Source: Acetatifactor muris (GTDB lineage: Bacteria > Bacillota > Clostridia > Lachnospirales > Lachnospiraceae). Taken from it: 54,393 nt of DNA. Under the pieces are notes generated by a model that saw only the letters and a program-made list of their open reading frames with translations, did not search any database and was not told where the DNA came from. Shown in pieces: positions 42,419 to 49,233 of this stretch; within the stretch, counting starts at the first letter, position 1; each line of letters opens with the position of its first letter. Both the position numbers and the translations under genes were made by a program. The stretch lies in the NCBI GenBank assembly GCA_023664365.1, contig JAMPFR010000017.1, positions 1-54,393 of the forward strand. Reading direction: 5' to 3'.

Positions 42419-43587
42419 GGTATCACTGGCTGATTGTGGGCGCCGGACTTTTTGGCGCAGTGTTTGCCCATGAGATGCGGGAGGCCGGGGTGAAATGTCT
42501 GTGTATCGACAAAAGGGATCATCTCGGCGGAAATATCTACACGGAAGAAAAAAGGGGCATTCAGGTACACAAATACGGCGCTCACATTTTTCATACCTCT
42601 GACAGAACCGTGTGGGAGTATGTGAATCGTTTCGCGGAGTTTAATAACTTCGTGAACTCCCCCATAGCGGTATACGGCGGGGAGCTTTATAATCTGCCCT
42701 TTAATATGAACACTTTCAGCAAAATGTGGGGCGTCAGGACGCCTGCAGAGGCCCGGGAGATAATCGAACGGCAGAAGCGGGAGGCGTCGGGGACTGTTTC
42801 CGGCGGCAGCGGAACGCGGTTCAGACAGGGTGAAAGCGGGATGTCCGGCCGGGAACCTGCCAACCTGGAGGAGCAGGCCCTGTCACTGGTGGGCCGGGAT
42901 GTGTATGAAAAGCTGGTGAAGGGCTACACGGAAAAGCAGTGGGGCAGAAGCTGTACGGAGCTGCCGGCTTTTATTATACGTCGTCTGCCCGTCCGCTTTA
43001 CCTATGACAACAATTATTTTACCGACAGATTTCAGGGGATTCCCCTGGGAGGGTATACGCAGATTGCGGAGAAGCTGCTGGCAGGGACGGAGGTTCGTCT
43101 GGGTGCCTCCTACCGGGAATTCAGGCAGAATACTTCCGATACCTTTGACAGAGTGCTGTACACGGGTATGATTGACGAGTACTTTGACTATTGCTACGGG
43201 GAGCTGCAGTACAGATCCTTACGCTTTGAGGAGGAGCTTCTGGAGGGCTGCGCCAATTATCAGGGAAATGCCGTGGTGAACTATACGGAGCGGGAGGTTC
43301 CCTACACCCGCATCATCGAGCATAAGCATTTTGAATTCGGTACCCAGCCTGACACGGTAATCACCAGGGAGTATCCCGCTCCATGGCGGAGAGGGGATGA
43401 GCCTTATTATCCCGTAAACGATGAGAAGAACGGAAGGCTCTATGAGAAATATGCCCGGCTTGCGGCGGAGGAGAAAAATGTACGCTTTGGCGGCAGGCTG
43501 GGGCAGTATAAATATTATGACATGGACAAGGTGATTGCGGAGGCTCTTCAGATGGCGGCAAAGGAGCTTTCCTATTCCATTGTTTAA
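42415..43587 (+). CDS. glf: UDP-galactopyranose mutase
   Basis: 390 residues; FAD enzyme that turns UDP-galactopyranose into UDP-galactofuranose for surface glycans. GAGLFGAVFAHEM is the FAD loop, HLGGNIYTEE and HKYGAHIFHTSD are the family signature, KGYTEKQWGRSCTELP lines the active site, and IPLGGYTQI, YTGMIDEYFDY follow. An insert of roughly 30 residues (GTVSGGSGTRFRQGESGMSG) sits near residues 125-155 and is Gly/Ser rich, longer than I remember for the family. Ends 16 bp from the convergent FliD-like gene. UDP-galactose would come from galE at 2014. Confidence 0.95.
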   Translation: MRYHWLIVGAGLFGAVFAHEMREAGVKCLCIDKRDHLGGNIYTEEKRGIQVHKYGAHIFHTSDRTVWEYVNRFAEFNNFVNSPIAVYGGELYNLPFNMNTFSKMWGVRTPAEAREIIERQKREASGTVSGGSGTRFRQGESGMSGREPANLEEQALSLVGRDVYEKLVKGYTEKQWGRSCTELPAFIIRRLPVRFTYDNNYFTDRFQGIPLGGYTQIAEKLLAGTEVRLGASYREFRQNTSDTFDRVLYTGMIDEYFDYCYGELQYRSLRFEEELLEGCANYQGNAVVNYTEREVPYTRIIEHKHFEFGTQPDTVITREYPAPWRRGDEPYYPVNDEKNGRLYEKYARLAAEEKNVRFGGRLGQYKYYDMDKVIAEALQMAAKELSYSIV

Positions 43588-43603
43588 ACGGGGCATATTT
43601 CCG

Positions 43604-44899
43604 TCAGCAATAACTGTTAAACAACATTCCGCTGTAAGCGCTGGTATTGTAGGGACTCACATAATTGTGGCCCGGATTCTTGTAGGCTACAACGGTTTTC
43701 TGTACATAGTCCATAGGATTCAGGGCCACCTGATTGCTTTTGCGTATCAGGGAACCGGAAAGGTTTTTCAGACTGCCGAAGGTCTCGGTAATATCGTCGG
43801 AACGCAGCGCCGCCTGATGAAAAACATCACGGTTCATGCTCATGGTGCCATCCTCGGAGAGAGAGATGCCCATAGATTCCAGAGAAGAGCCGTACACACC
43901 CACAATTCCTCTCATCTCGTTCACCAGTTGTCTGCTCTTGGACTGGGTTTCCATATAGGAGGAAGCTGCCTTTACGAAATCATTGTAGCTGCCCACCAGA
44001 TGAGAGACATTGTCAGCCAGAGATTCCACGTCCGTCTTGAGACCAATCCGGACGGGACTGCCTTCTTCCGTGGTACTGTTCAGCCGGACGTCGAACAGCT
44101 TGCCGATGGTGAAGTGGTTGGAGGAGGAGGTACGCTCCTCGCCGTTTATGCTGAAGCTGGCATTGGAGGCTTCCCGGCTGGTGTAGTCCAACCCGAAATA
44201 ATGCACTGTGCCGGCCCGTTTGCTTGTCTTGTTGTCGCTGATGGTAAAAAGCTGGTTCTTACCCGCACCCAGGCCCGTGGCCTCTGAGGTGAGCCGGAGA
44301 GCGCTTCTGCCGTCGGATTCCGCAATGTCTGCCTTGACGCCGATGCCGGAATTATTAATCAGCCGAACCAGACGTTCCTGCACATCCCGGTTGGTTTCGG
44401 ATTCGCCTACGGTAAACTGGAACTCATAATTCATATCGTTGATGCCCAAATCAAAGGAATAGGTATCGGGCGGCAGCTCCGTTCTGCCGTCGGGAAGAAA
44501 GAGCCCAAGGTTTTCCTGGGAAACCGCCAGAGAATGAACCTCCAGATCCAAAGAGGGCATATTATTGTCCAAGTCCTGAGAACCGATGTAGGAAGCTGTG
44601 ACAATATTTTCATCAGATGTATAGGCGCTCTTCTTATTAAAAAGAGCGTTCTCCTCCATACCGCCCAGCTGTGCAAGGGTGTTCCGCAGTCCGCGGGCAT
44701 TTTCCTTGATGGCAATCGCATACTCCTGAGTAGCCTTGCTGGTAGTGGGAAGATACCAGGGGGCTTCCTTATTCAGTTTGACAATGGAATTGTACACGCT
44801 GCGCAGCTCACTCTTCTTGTGAGTGTCGTAGCGGGTCAAGGCTTTCTGCGAGTATGTGGTAAGATAATTATTGTATACCGCATTTAGAGCAGCACCCAT
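43604..44899 (-). CDS. FliD-like flagellar cap protein
   Basis: 431 residues from ATG 44899 (AAGGAGGT six bases upstream); longer frames begin at 44929. It has the FliD layout: helical N terminus (NYLTTYSQKALTRYDTHKKS), beta-rich middle domains (ASYIGSQDLDNNMPSLDLEV, TYSFDLGINDMNYEFQFTVG), and a C-terminal helical region (IGLKTDVESLADNVSHLVGS, FGSLKNLSGSLIRKSNQVAL). FliD caps the filament and helps flagellin fold. No other flagellar gene is in the window, so it may serve a flagellar locus elsewhere or be a surface protein with this fold. No signal peptide, as expected for type III export. Confidence 0.75.
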   Translation of the reverse strand: MGAALNAVYNNYLTTYSQKALTRYDTHKKSELRSVYNSIVKLNKEAPWYLPTTSKATQEYAIAIKENARGLRNTLAQLGGMEENALFNKKSAYTSDENIVTASYIGSQDLDNNMPSLDLEVHSLAVSQENLGLFLPDGRTELPPDTYSFDLGINDMNYEFQFTVGESETNRDVQERLVRLINNSGIGVKADIAESDGRSALRLTSEATGLGAGKNQLFTISDNKTSKRAGTVHYFGLDYTSREASNASFSINGEERTSSSNHFTIGKLFDVRLNSTTEEGSPVRIGLKTDVESLADNVSHLVGSYNDFVKAASSYMETQSKSRQLVNEMRGIVGVYGSSLESMGISLSEDGTMSMNRDVFHQAALRSDDITETFGSLKNLSGSLIRKSNQVALNPMDYVQKTVVAYKNPGHNYVSPYNTSAYSGMLFNSYC

Positions 44900-45105
44900 T
44901 GTCATACCTCCTTTCATTACTTTCATCAATAAACATAAACCCTAATAAATATGCTCAACAAATAGAATACAAATAAATACAGCAATACATGAATACAATA
45001 ATACATGCAAATATAACTTCAGACACTAACTCACTTTTCTGCTACTTATACATTTACAGTGTAGCACAAGGCAGGGAAGCGCACAAGTATTTTTTGAAAA
45101 AAATG
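44900..45105. other. AT-rich spacer between FliD-like gene and rpmG
   Basis: About 200 bp without a believable gene. It holds the ribosome binding site of the FliD-like gene and must hold its promoter on the minus strand; no hexamer pair is convincing. Confidence 0.5.
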
Positions 45106-45135
45106 TTGACGAATGCAGGATCGCTGTGTTATAGT
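45106..45135 (+). promoter_or_regulatory. Promoter of the rpmG-secE-nusG operon
   Basis: TTGACG (45106-45111), 18-bp spacer, TATAGT (45130-45135). Confidence 0.75.
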
Positions 45136-45199
45136 ATTCAGGCGAGATAAGATTCCAGGTCTTTTTTTTATGCTTAAAAAATCAAGTGGAGGTAGCGAT

Positions 45200-45349
45200 A
45201 TGCGTACAAAAATCACTTTGGCTTGTACAGAATGCAAGCAGCGTAACTATAATACTACCAAGGATAAGAAGACGCATCCCGACAGGATGGAGATCAAGAA
45301 GTATTGTAGATTCTGCAGAACCCACACGGTACACAAGGAGACAAAATAA
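45200..45349 (+). CDS. rpmG: Ribosomal protein L33 (bL33)
   Basis: 49 residues; a 50S subunit protein. [20 protein letters not shown] then [15 protein letters not shown]; both CxxC pairs (CTEC, CRFC) are present, so this is the zinc-binding form. AAGTGGAGGTAGCG precedes ATG 45200. First gene of the cluster; the 3' end of this gene seems to be the source of the degenerate tandem repeats that follow. Confidence 0.97.
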   Translation: MRTKITLACTECKQRNYNTTKDKKTHPDRMEIKKYCRFCRTHTVHKETK

Positions 45350-45470
45350 AGGCTCCTCGGAGACAAAATACATTCTCCTCAAAGACAAAATAATGTCGCT
45401 TCGGAGAAGAAGTAATTTCTCCTCAGAGAAGAAGTAAATTTTCTTCGGAGAGGGAGTAAGGGTTCAGGTT
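45331..45470 (+). repeat. Degenerate tandem repeats grown from the rpmG 3' end
   Basis: The last codons of rpmG (AAGGAGACAAAATAA) are followed by five imperfect copies: CTCGGAGACAAAATACATT, CTCAAAGACAAAATAATGT, CTTCGGAGAAGAAGTAATTT, CTCAGAGAAGAAGTAAATTT, CTTCGGAGAGGGAGTAAGGG. Copies are about 20-24 bp and drift from ACAAAATA to AGAAGTAA. They fill the rpmG-secE gap. Confidence 0.7.
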
Positions 45471-45511
45471 CACAGTGCAGAAAGTCAATATTTTCAGGTT
45501 TGGAGGTCAAA

Positions 45512-45718
45512 ATGGGAGATTCCGCAGAGAAGCAGAAACGCCCCGGTTTTTTCGCCGGAGTGAAGTCTGAGTTTAAAAAGATTGCATGGCCGGACAGGCA
45601 TGAGACTTTAAAGCAGTCTGTGGCCGTGGTAGCAATCTCGGTTGTTGTGGGCGTGGTTATTGCGATTATTGACTACGTTGCCAAGAACGGCGTAGACTTC
45701 TTAATATCAATTCAGTAG
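45512..45718 (+). CDS. secE: Preprotein translocase subunit SecE
   Basis: 68 residues with one membrane segment (VAVVAISVVVGVVIAIIDYV) and the conserved cytoplasmic amphipathic part FKKIAWPDRHETLKQ. Forms the SecYEG channel. ATG 45512 follows TGGAGGTCAAA; a TTG at 45500 also opens the frame but has no site. nusG follows 15 nt later, the usual secE-nusG order. Confidence 0.97.
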   Translation: MGDSAEKQKRPGFFAGVKSEFKKIAWPDRHETLKQSVAVVAISVVVGVVIAIIDYVAKNGVDFLISIQ

Positions 45719-45733
45719 AGCGAGGGTGATTGT

Positions 45734-46252
45734 ATGGCAGAGGCAAAGTGGTATGTAGTTCATACCTATTCCGGCTATGAAAACAAGGTCAAAGCCAATA
45801 TTGAAAAGACCATCGAGAACAACAAGAACCTTGCGGAGCAGATTCTGGAAGTAAGAGTTCCTCTGGAGGAAGTAATCGAGCTGAAGAACGGTGCAAGGAA
45901 GACCGTTCAGCGCAAGATGTTTCCCGGTTATGTGCTTATCAATATGGAAATGAATGACGACACATGGTATGTTGTCAGAAATACCCGCGGCGTTACAGGC
46001 TTTGTGGGACCGGGAAGCAAGCCCGTTCCCCTTACCGAGGCGGAGATGAAGCCACTTGGTATCAAGACCGAGAATGTTTCCATCGACTTTGTGGAGGGAG
46101 ACAGCATTGCAGTCGTGGCGGGCGTATGGAAGGATACGGTGGGTATTGTCCATAAGCTTGACTACAACAAGCAGACAGCCACTATCAATGTGGAGCTGTT
46201 TGGAAGAGAGACCCCTGTGGAGATCAGCTTTGCAGAGGTGAGAAAGCTTTAA
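45734..46252 (+). CDS. nusG: Transcription termination/antitermination factor NusG
   Basis: 172 residues. NGN domain (AKWYVVHTYSGYENKVKANI; MFPGYVLINMEMND; WYVVRNTRGVTGFVG) that binds the polymerase clamp, then a KOW domain (FVEGDSIAVVAGVWKDTVGIV). It affects elongation, pausing and coupling with ribosomes. GAGGGTGATTGT precedes ATG 45734. Confidence 0.97.
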   Translation: MAEAKWYVVHTYSGYENKVKANIEKTIENNKNLAEQILEVRVPLEEVIELKNGARKTVQRKMFPGYVLINMEMNDDTWYVVRNTRGVTGFVGPGSKPVPLTEAEMKPLGIKTENVSIDFVEGDSIAVVAGVWKDTVGIVHKLDYNKQTATINVELFGRETPVEISFAEVRKL

Positions 46253-46410
46253 GGTATTTACGGCGTGAGCCGATAAATATAGGGCGGGGAGTACTCGGAA
46301 TCGGATATTCCCTGCGGCAGCAAAGTGGGAGCAGGACGATATGCTTTTGAATCCTGCGCCAGAACGCCGCGGGCAGTATGGCGGCGTACCACAATATAGG
46401 AGGTGCCAAA

Positions 46411-46839
46411 ATGGCAAAGAAAGTAGAAGGCTACATCAAGTTACAGATTCCTGCCGGAAAAGCAACACCGGCTCCCCCTGTTGGCCCTGCGCTGGGTCAG
46501 CATGGTGTAAACATCGTTGAATTCACGAAGCAGTTCAACGCAAAGACAGCGGACAAGGGCGATGTCATCATCCCCGTAGTCATCACTGTATATGCAGACA
46601 GGTCTTTCAGCTTCATTACAAAGACTCCCCCTGCAGCAGTTCTGCTGAAGAAGGCATGCAACATCAAGTCCGGTTCGGGTGCGCCCAACAAGACGAAGGT
46701 TGCGACTATCTCAAAGGCAAAGCTTCAGGAAATCGCTGAAATGAAAATGCCGGATTTGAACGCGGCAAGCCTTGAGGCGGCAATGAGCATGATAGCAGGT
46801 ACTGCGCGCAGTATGGGCATCACGGTAGAGGAGGGATAA
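46411..46839 (+). CDS. rplK: Ribosomal protein L11 (uL11)
   Basis: 142 residues; part of the GTPase-associated centre of the 50S subunit, needed for RelA-type stringent response. [31 protein letters not shown] and the C-terminal rRNA-binding domain ([20 protein letters not shown]) are canonical. ATG 46411 follows AGGAGGTGCC. A 158-nt leader with several small hairpins, such as CGGC/GCCG near 46262 and GGAAT/ATTCC near 46297, separates it from nusG. The frame is open upstream to 46378 but without support. Confidence 0.98.
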   Translation: MAKKVEGYIKLQIPAGKATPAPPVGPALGQHGVNIVEFTKQFNAKTADKGDVIIPVVITVYADRSFSFITKTPPAAVLLKKACNIKSGSGAPNKTKVATISKAKLQEIAEMKMPDLNAASLEAAMSMIAGTARSMGITVEEG

Positions 46840-46841
46840 TA

Positions 46842-47531
46842 ATGAAGCATGGTAAGAAATATGCCGAAGCTGCAAAGCTTGTAGACCGCACTGTGGCCTA
46901 TGAGCCCAATGAAGCAATCGCTTTGGTGAAGAAGACGGCAACAGCAAAGTTTGACGAAACTATTGAAGTTCACATCAGAACCGGCTGCGACGGACGTCAT
47001 GCAGAGCAGCAGATCCGCGGCGCGGTGGTGCTGCCCAACGGAACCGGTAAGACAGTAAAGGTTCTTGTATTTGCAAAGGGCGATAAGGTAAGCGAGGCTG
47101 AGGCGGCCGGAGCTGATTATGTAGGCGGCGAGGAACTGATTCCCAGGATTCAGAACGACGGCTGGCTTGATTTCGACGTGGTGGTGGCTACCCCTGACAT
47201 GATGGGCGTGGTAGGGCGTCTCGGTAAGGTTTTGGGTCCCAAGGGACTGATGCCCAACCCCAAGGCCGGCACCGTAACCATGGATGTTACCAAGGCCGTA
47301 AACGATATCAAGGCAGGTAAGATCGAGTACAGGCTCGACAAGACCAATATTGTACACGTTCCCGTGGGGAAGGTATCCTTTACAGAGGAAGCTCTGCAGG
47401 AGAATTTCAACGCGCTGATGGAAGCTATTATGAAGGCAAGGCCCAGCGCGGTGAAGGGACAGTATCTGAAGAGCATTACCCTGGCCAGCACCATGGGCCC
47501 CGGCGTAAAGGTAAATGTTTTGAAGTTTTAA
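46842..47531 (+). CDS. rplA: Ribosomal protein L1 (uL1)
   Basis: 229 residues; binds 23S rRNA at the L1 stalk and in many bacteria represses its own operon. [10 protein letters not shown]-like start ([20 protein letters not shown]), [20 protein letters not shown], and [20 protein letters not shown] are canonical. Two bases after rplK, so coupled. A terminator-promoter overlap follows. Confidence 0.98.
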   Translation: MKHGKKYAEAAKLVDRTVAYEPNEAIALVKKTATAKFDETIEVHIRTGCDGRHAEQQIRGAVVLPNGTGKTVKVLVFAKGDKVSEAEAAGADYVGGEELIPRIQNDGWLDFDVVVATPDMMGVVGRLGKVLGPKGLMPNPKAGTVTMDVTKAVNDIKAGKIEYRLDKTNIVHVPVGKVSFTEEALQENFNALMEAIMKARPSAVKGQYLKSITLASTMGPGVKVNVLKF

Positions 47532-47537
47532 GGGAAA

Positions 47538-47577
47538 ATAAGGGGTTGACAGAAGTCGGCCCCTTATGCTATTATTT
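47538..47577 (+). terminator. Terminator after rplA, overlapping the rplJ promoter
   Basis: ATAAGGGG (47538-47545) pairs with CCCCTTAT (47560-47567); the stem goes on with TTGAC/GTCGG around a GAA-type loop, 13 bp in total. A T-rich run follows (47572-47581). Confidence 0.8.
47546..47575 (+). promoter_or_regulatory. Promoter of rplJ-rplL
   Basis: TTGACA (47546-47551), 18-bp spacer, TATTAT (47570-47575). The -35 sits in the inner stem of the preceding terminator. Confidence 0.7.
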
Positions 47578-47579
47578 TT

Positions 47580-47703
47580 TACGGTCGCAAGATCAAAGCC
47601 GAAGACAGTAGGTTCCGGGGCGATTCCCAGGAGTAAGTTCGAAAAGGCGCCTACCGAGGAAAGAGTTTTACCGAGACTTTTTACCTTCCTGTCTTCAGGA
47701 GGG
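47580..47703 (+). ncRNA. L10 leader (ribosomal protein L10/L7-L12 binding RNA)
   Basis: The conserved pieces GCCGAAGACAGTAGGT, GGAGTAAGTTCGAAAAGGC and GCCTACCGAGG are present in order, which is the L10 leader. It binds the L10(L12)4 complex and regulates rplJ-rplL by feedback. The terminator at 47684-47712 is its probable output. Confidence 0.93.
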
Positions 47704-47712
47704 TTTTTCTTT
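47684..47712 (+). terminator. Attenuator at the end of the L10 leader
   Basis: CCTTCCTG (47684-47691) pairs with CAGGAGGG (47696-47703), 4-nt loop, followed by TTTTTCTTTT. It precedes the rplJ start by 57 nt. Confidence 0.88.
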
Positions 47713-47769
47713 TATAAAACTCCTTTCGGCAGGGGGAGACCCCCAAAAATTCTATAAGGAGGTAAAGAA

Positions 47770-48333
47770 ATGGCAAAGGTTGAATTAAAACAGCCCATTG
47801 TAGACGAGATTTCCGCCGGCATCAAGGATGCTCAGTCGGTTGTCCTGGTTGATTACCGCGGACTGACTGTTGAGCAGGACACACAGCTCCGCAAGAGCCT
47901 GCGCGAGGCAGGAGTCGTCTATAAGGTGTACAAGAACACCTTTATGACACGCGCTTTTAAGGACACCGCATTCGAAGGCCTGACCCAGTATCTGGAGGGT
48001 CCCAGCGCAGTGGCAATTTCCACTGAGGATGCAACGGCTCCCGCAAGACTGTTGGCTGAATTTGCAAAGAAGGCAGACAAGCTGGAAATCAAGGCCGGCG
48101 TGGTGGAAGGCACGGTGTATGATGCGAAGGGAATTGCTTCCATTGCAAGCATTCCTTCCAGAGAAGTGCTTATTTCCAGACTGCTTGGCAGCATGCAGAG
48201 CCCGATTACCAATTTTGCCCGTGTCATGAACCAGCTGGCCGAGAAAGGCGGCGCTTCCGCAGTGGAAGCACCTGCTGAGGAAGCGGCAGAGACACCCGCA
48301 GACGCTGCGGCAGAAGCACCCGCAGCGGAATAA
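47770..48333 (+). CDS. rplJ: Ribosomal protein L10 (uL10)
   Basis: 187 residues; holds L7/L12 dimers on the ribosomal stalk. VVLVDYRGLTVEQDTQLRKS, YKVYKNTFMTRA and FEGLTQYLEGPSAVAIS are canonical; a 20-residue Ala/Glu/Pro-rich tail (PADAAAEAPAAE) follows the L12-binding helix and is longer than in Bacillus L10. AAGGAGGTAAAGAA precedes ATG 47770. Regulated by the L10 leader upstream. Confidence 0.98.
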   Translation: MAKVELKQPIVDEISAGIKDAQSVVLVDYRGLTVEQDTQLRKSLREAGVVYKVYKNTFMTRAFKDTAFEGLTQYLEGPSAVAISTEDATAPARLLAEFAKKADKLEIKAGVVEGTVYDAKGIASIASIPSREVLISRLLGSMQSPITNFARVMNQLAEKGGASAVEAPAEEAAETPADAAAEAPAAE

Positions 48334-48385
48334 TTTTCAGAAGTTGCAAAACGAATTTTAAATCAGAAAATGGAGGATAATAAAA

Positions 48386-48763
48386 ATGGCTAAATTAACA
48401 GCTCAGGAACTGATTGATGCTATCAAAGAGTTGACCGTATTAGAGTTGAACGACCTGGTAAAGGCTTGCGAGGAGGAGTTCGGCGTATCTGCAGCAGCAG
48501 GCGTTGTGGTTGCGGCAGCAGGCCCCGCAGCAGGTGCAGAGGTAGAGGAGAAGACCGAGTTCGACGTTGAACTGTCCGAGGTTGGCGCAGAGAAGGTTAA
48601 GGTTATCAAGGTGGTACGCGAGGTAACCGGCCTTGGCCTGAAGGAAGCGAAGGATCTTGTAGACGGCGCTCCTAAGGTTGTGAAGGAAGGCGCTTCCAAG
48701 GAAGAGGCTGAAGAGCTGAAGAAGAAGCTTGAGGAAGTTGGCGCGAAGGTTACTCTGAAGTAA
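48386..48763 (+). CDS. rplL: Ribosomal protein L7/L12 (bL12)
   Basis: 125 residues: N-terminal dimer domain ([20 protein letters not shown]), Ala/Gly hinge ([20 protein letters not shown]) and C-terminal factor-binding domain ([20 protein letters not shown]). Recruits translation factors. TGGAGGATAAT precedes ATG 48386. A strong terminator follows, separating it from rpoB. Confidence 0.98.
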   Translation: MAKLTAQELIDAIKELTVLELNDLVKACEEEFGVSAAAGVVVAAAGPAAGAEVEEKTEFDVELSEVGAEKVKVIKVVREVTGLGLKEAKDLVDGAPKVVKEGASKEEAEELKKKLEEVGAKVTLK

Positions 48764-48807
48764 TCACGGCTGTGCCGGAAGACTGCAAATTGTAATAAGG
48801 ATGAGAT

Positions 48808-48846
48808 ACGGTTTCACATGTACGCATGTGAAACCGTTCTTTTTTC
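48808..48846 (+). terminator. Strong terminator of rplL
   Basis: ACGGTTTCACATG (48808-48820) pairs perfectly with CATGTGAAACCGT (48825-48837) around TACG, followed by TTCTTTTTT. Confidence 0.95.
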
Positions 48847-48873
48847 AGATACCAAAGTCTGTAACAGTTTGCC

Positions 48874-49036
48874 CTTACACAAAGTGGCGGCAGATGACAG
48901 ACGTTCTTATGCAGACTGTGCAAGACGTCGGTACTTAGCAAGCGTATTTTGCTTGCTTATGTACCGTTACGTCGCGCCTTCAAGCGAAAGCGGGTCTGCA
49001 TAAGAATGACTGTTAGTTGCCGTCACTTTGTGCAAG
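48874..49036. repeat. Large branched palindrome in the rplL-rpoB spacer
   Basis: Outer arms 48874-48886 and 49024-49036 pair over 13 bp with one mismatch; middle arms 48904-48916 and 48994-49006 pair perfectly over 13 bp; an inner hairpin 48925-48972 has GCAAGC / GCTTGC around a 7-nt loop and CGGTAC / GTACCG below it. About 160 bp, no coding frame worth naming. It could be a miniature inverted-repeat element or a structured transcript. Confidence 0.8.
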
Positions 49037-49057
49037 GCTAGATTGTCACTAAAATTC

Positions 49058-49133
49058 CCGGGAGATGAATTTTTCTCCGGGAGATGAATTTTTCTCCGGG
49101 AGATGAATTTTTCTCCGGGAGATGAATTTTTCT
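49058..49133. repeat. Four perfect 19-bp tandem repeats before the rpoB promoter
   Basis: The unit CCGGGAGATGAATTTTTCT occurs four times without change (49058, 49077, 49096, 49115). Each copy with the next two bases can form GGAGA / TCTCC around an 8-nt T-rich loop. The array ends 2 bp before the rpoB -35. Confidence 0.95.
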
Positions 49134-49135
49134 CC

Positions 49136-49164
49136 TTGACCCCTTGACCAAATTGTGATATTAT
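49136..49164 (+). promoter_or_regulatory. Promoter of rpoBC
   Basis: TTGACC (49136-49141), 17-bp spacer, TATTAT (49159-49164). A second TTGACC at 49144 would leave only a 9-bp spacer. The start codon is about 70 nt downstream. Confidence 0.8.
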
Positions 49165-49233
49165 AAACGATGCACTATTGTGCTGTGCTATGCCTTTTTG
49201 GCGGCAGAAAAGAAAGAACGGGGTGAAATGTCA

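Noticed and set aside
49058-49133. CRISPR array
   Set aside because: The four 19-bp units are directly joined with no spacers, and no cas gene is present in the window.
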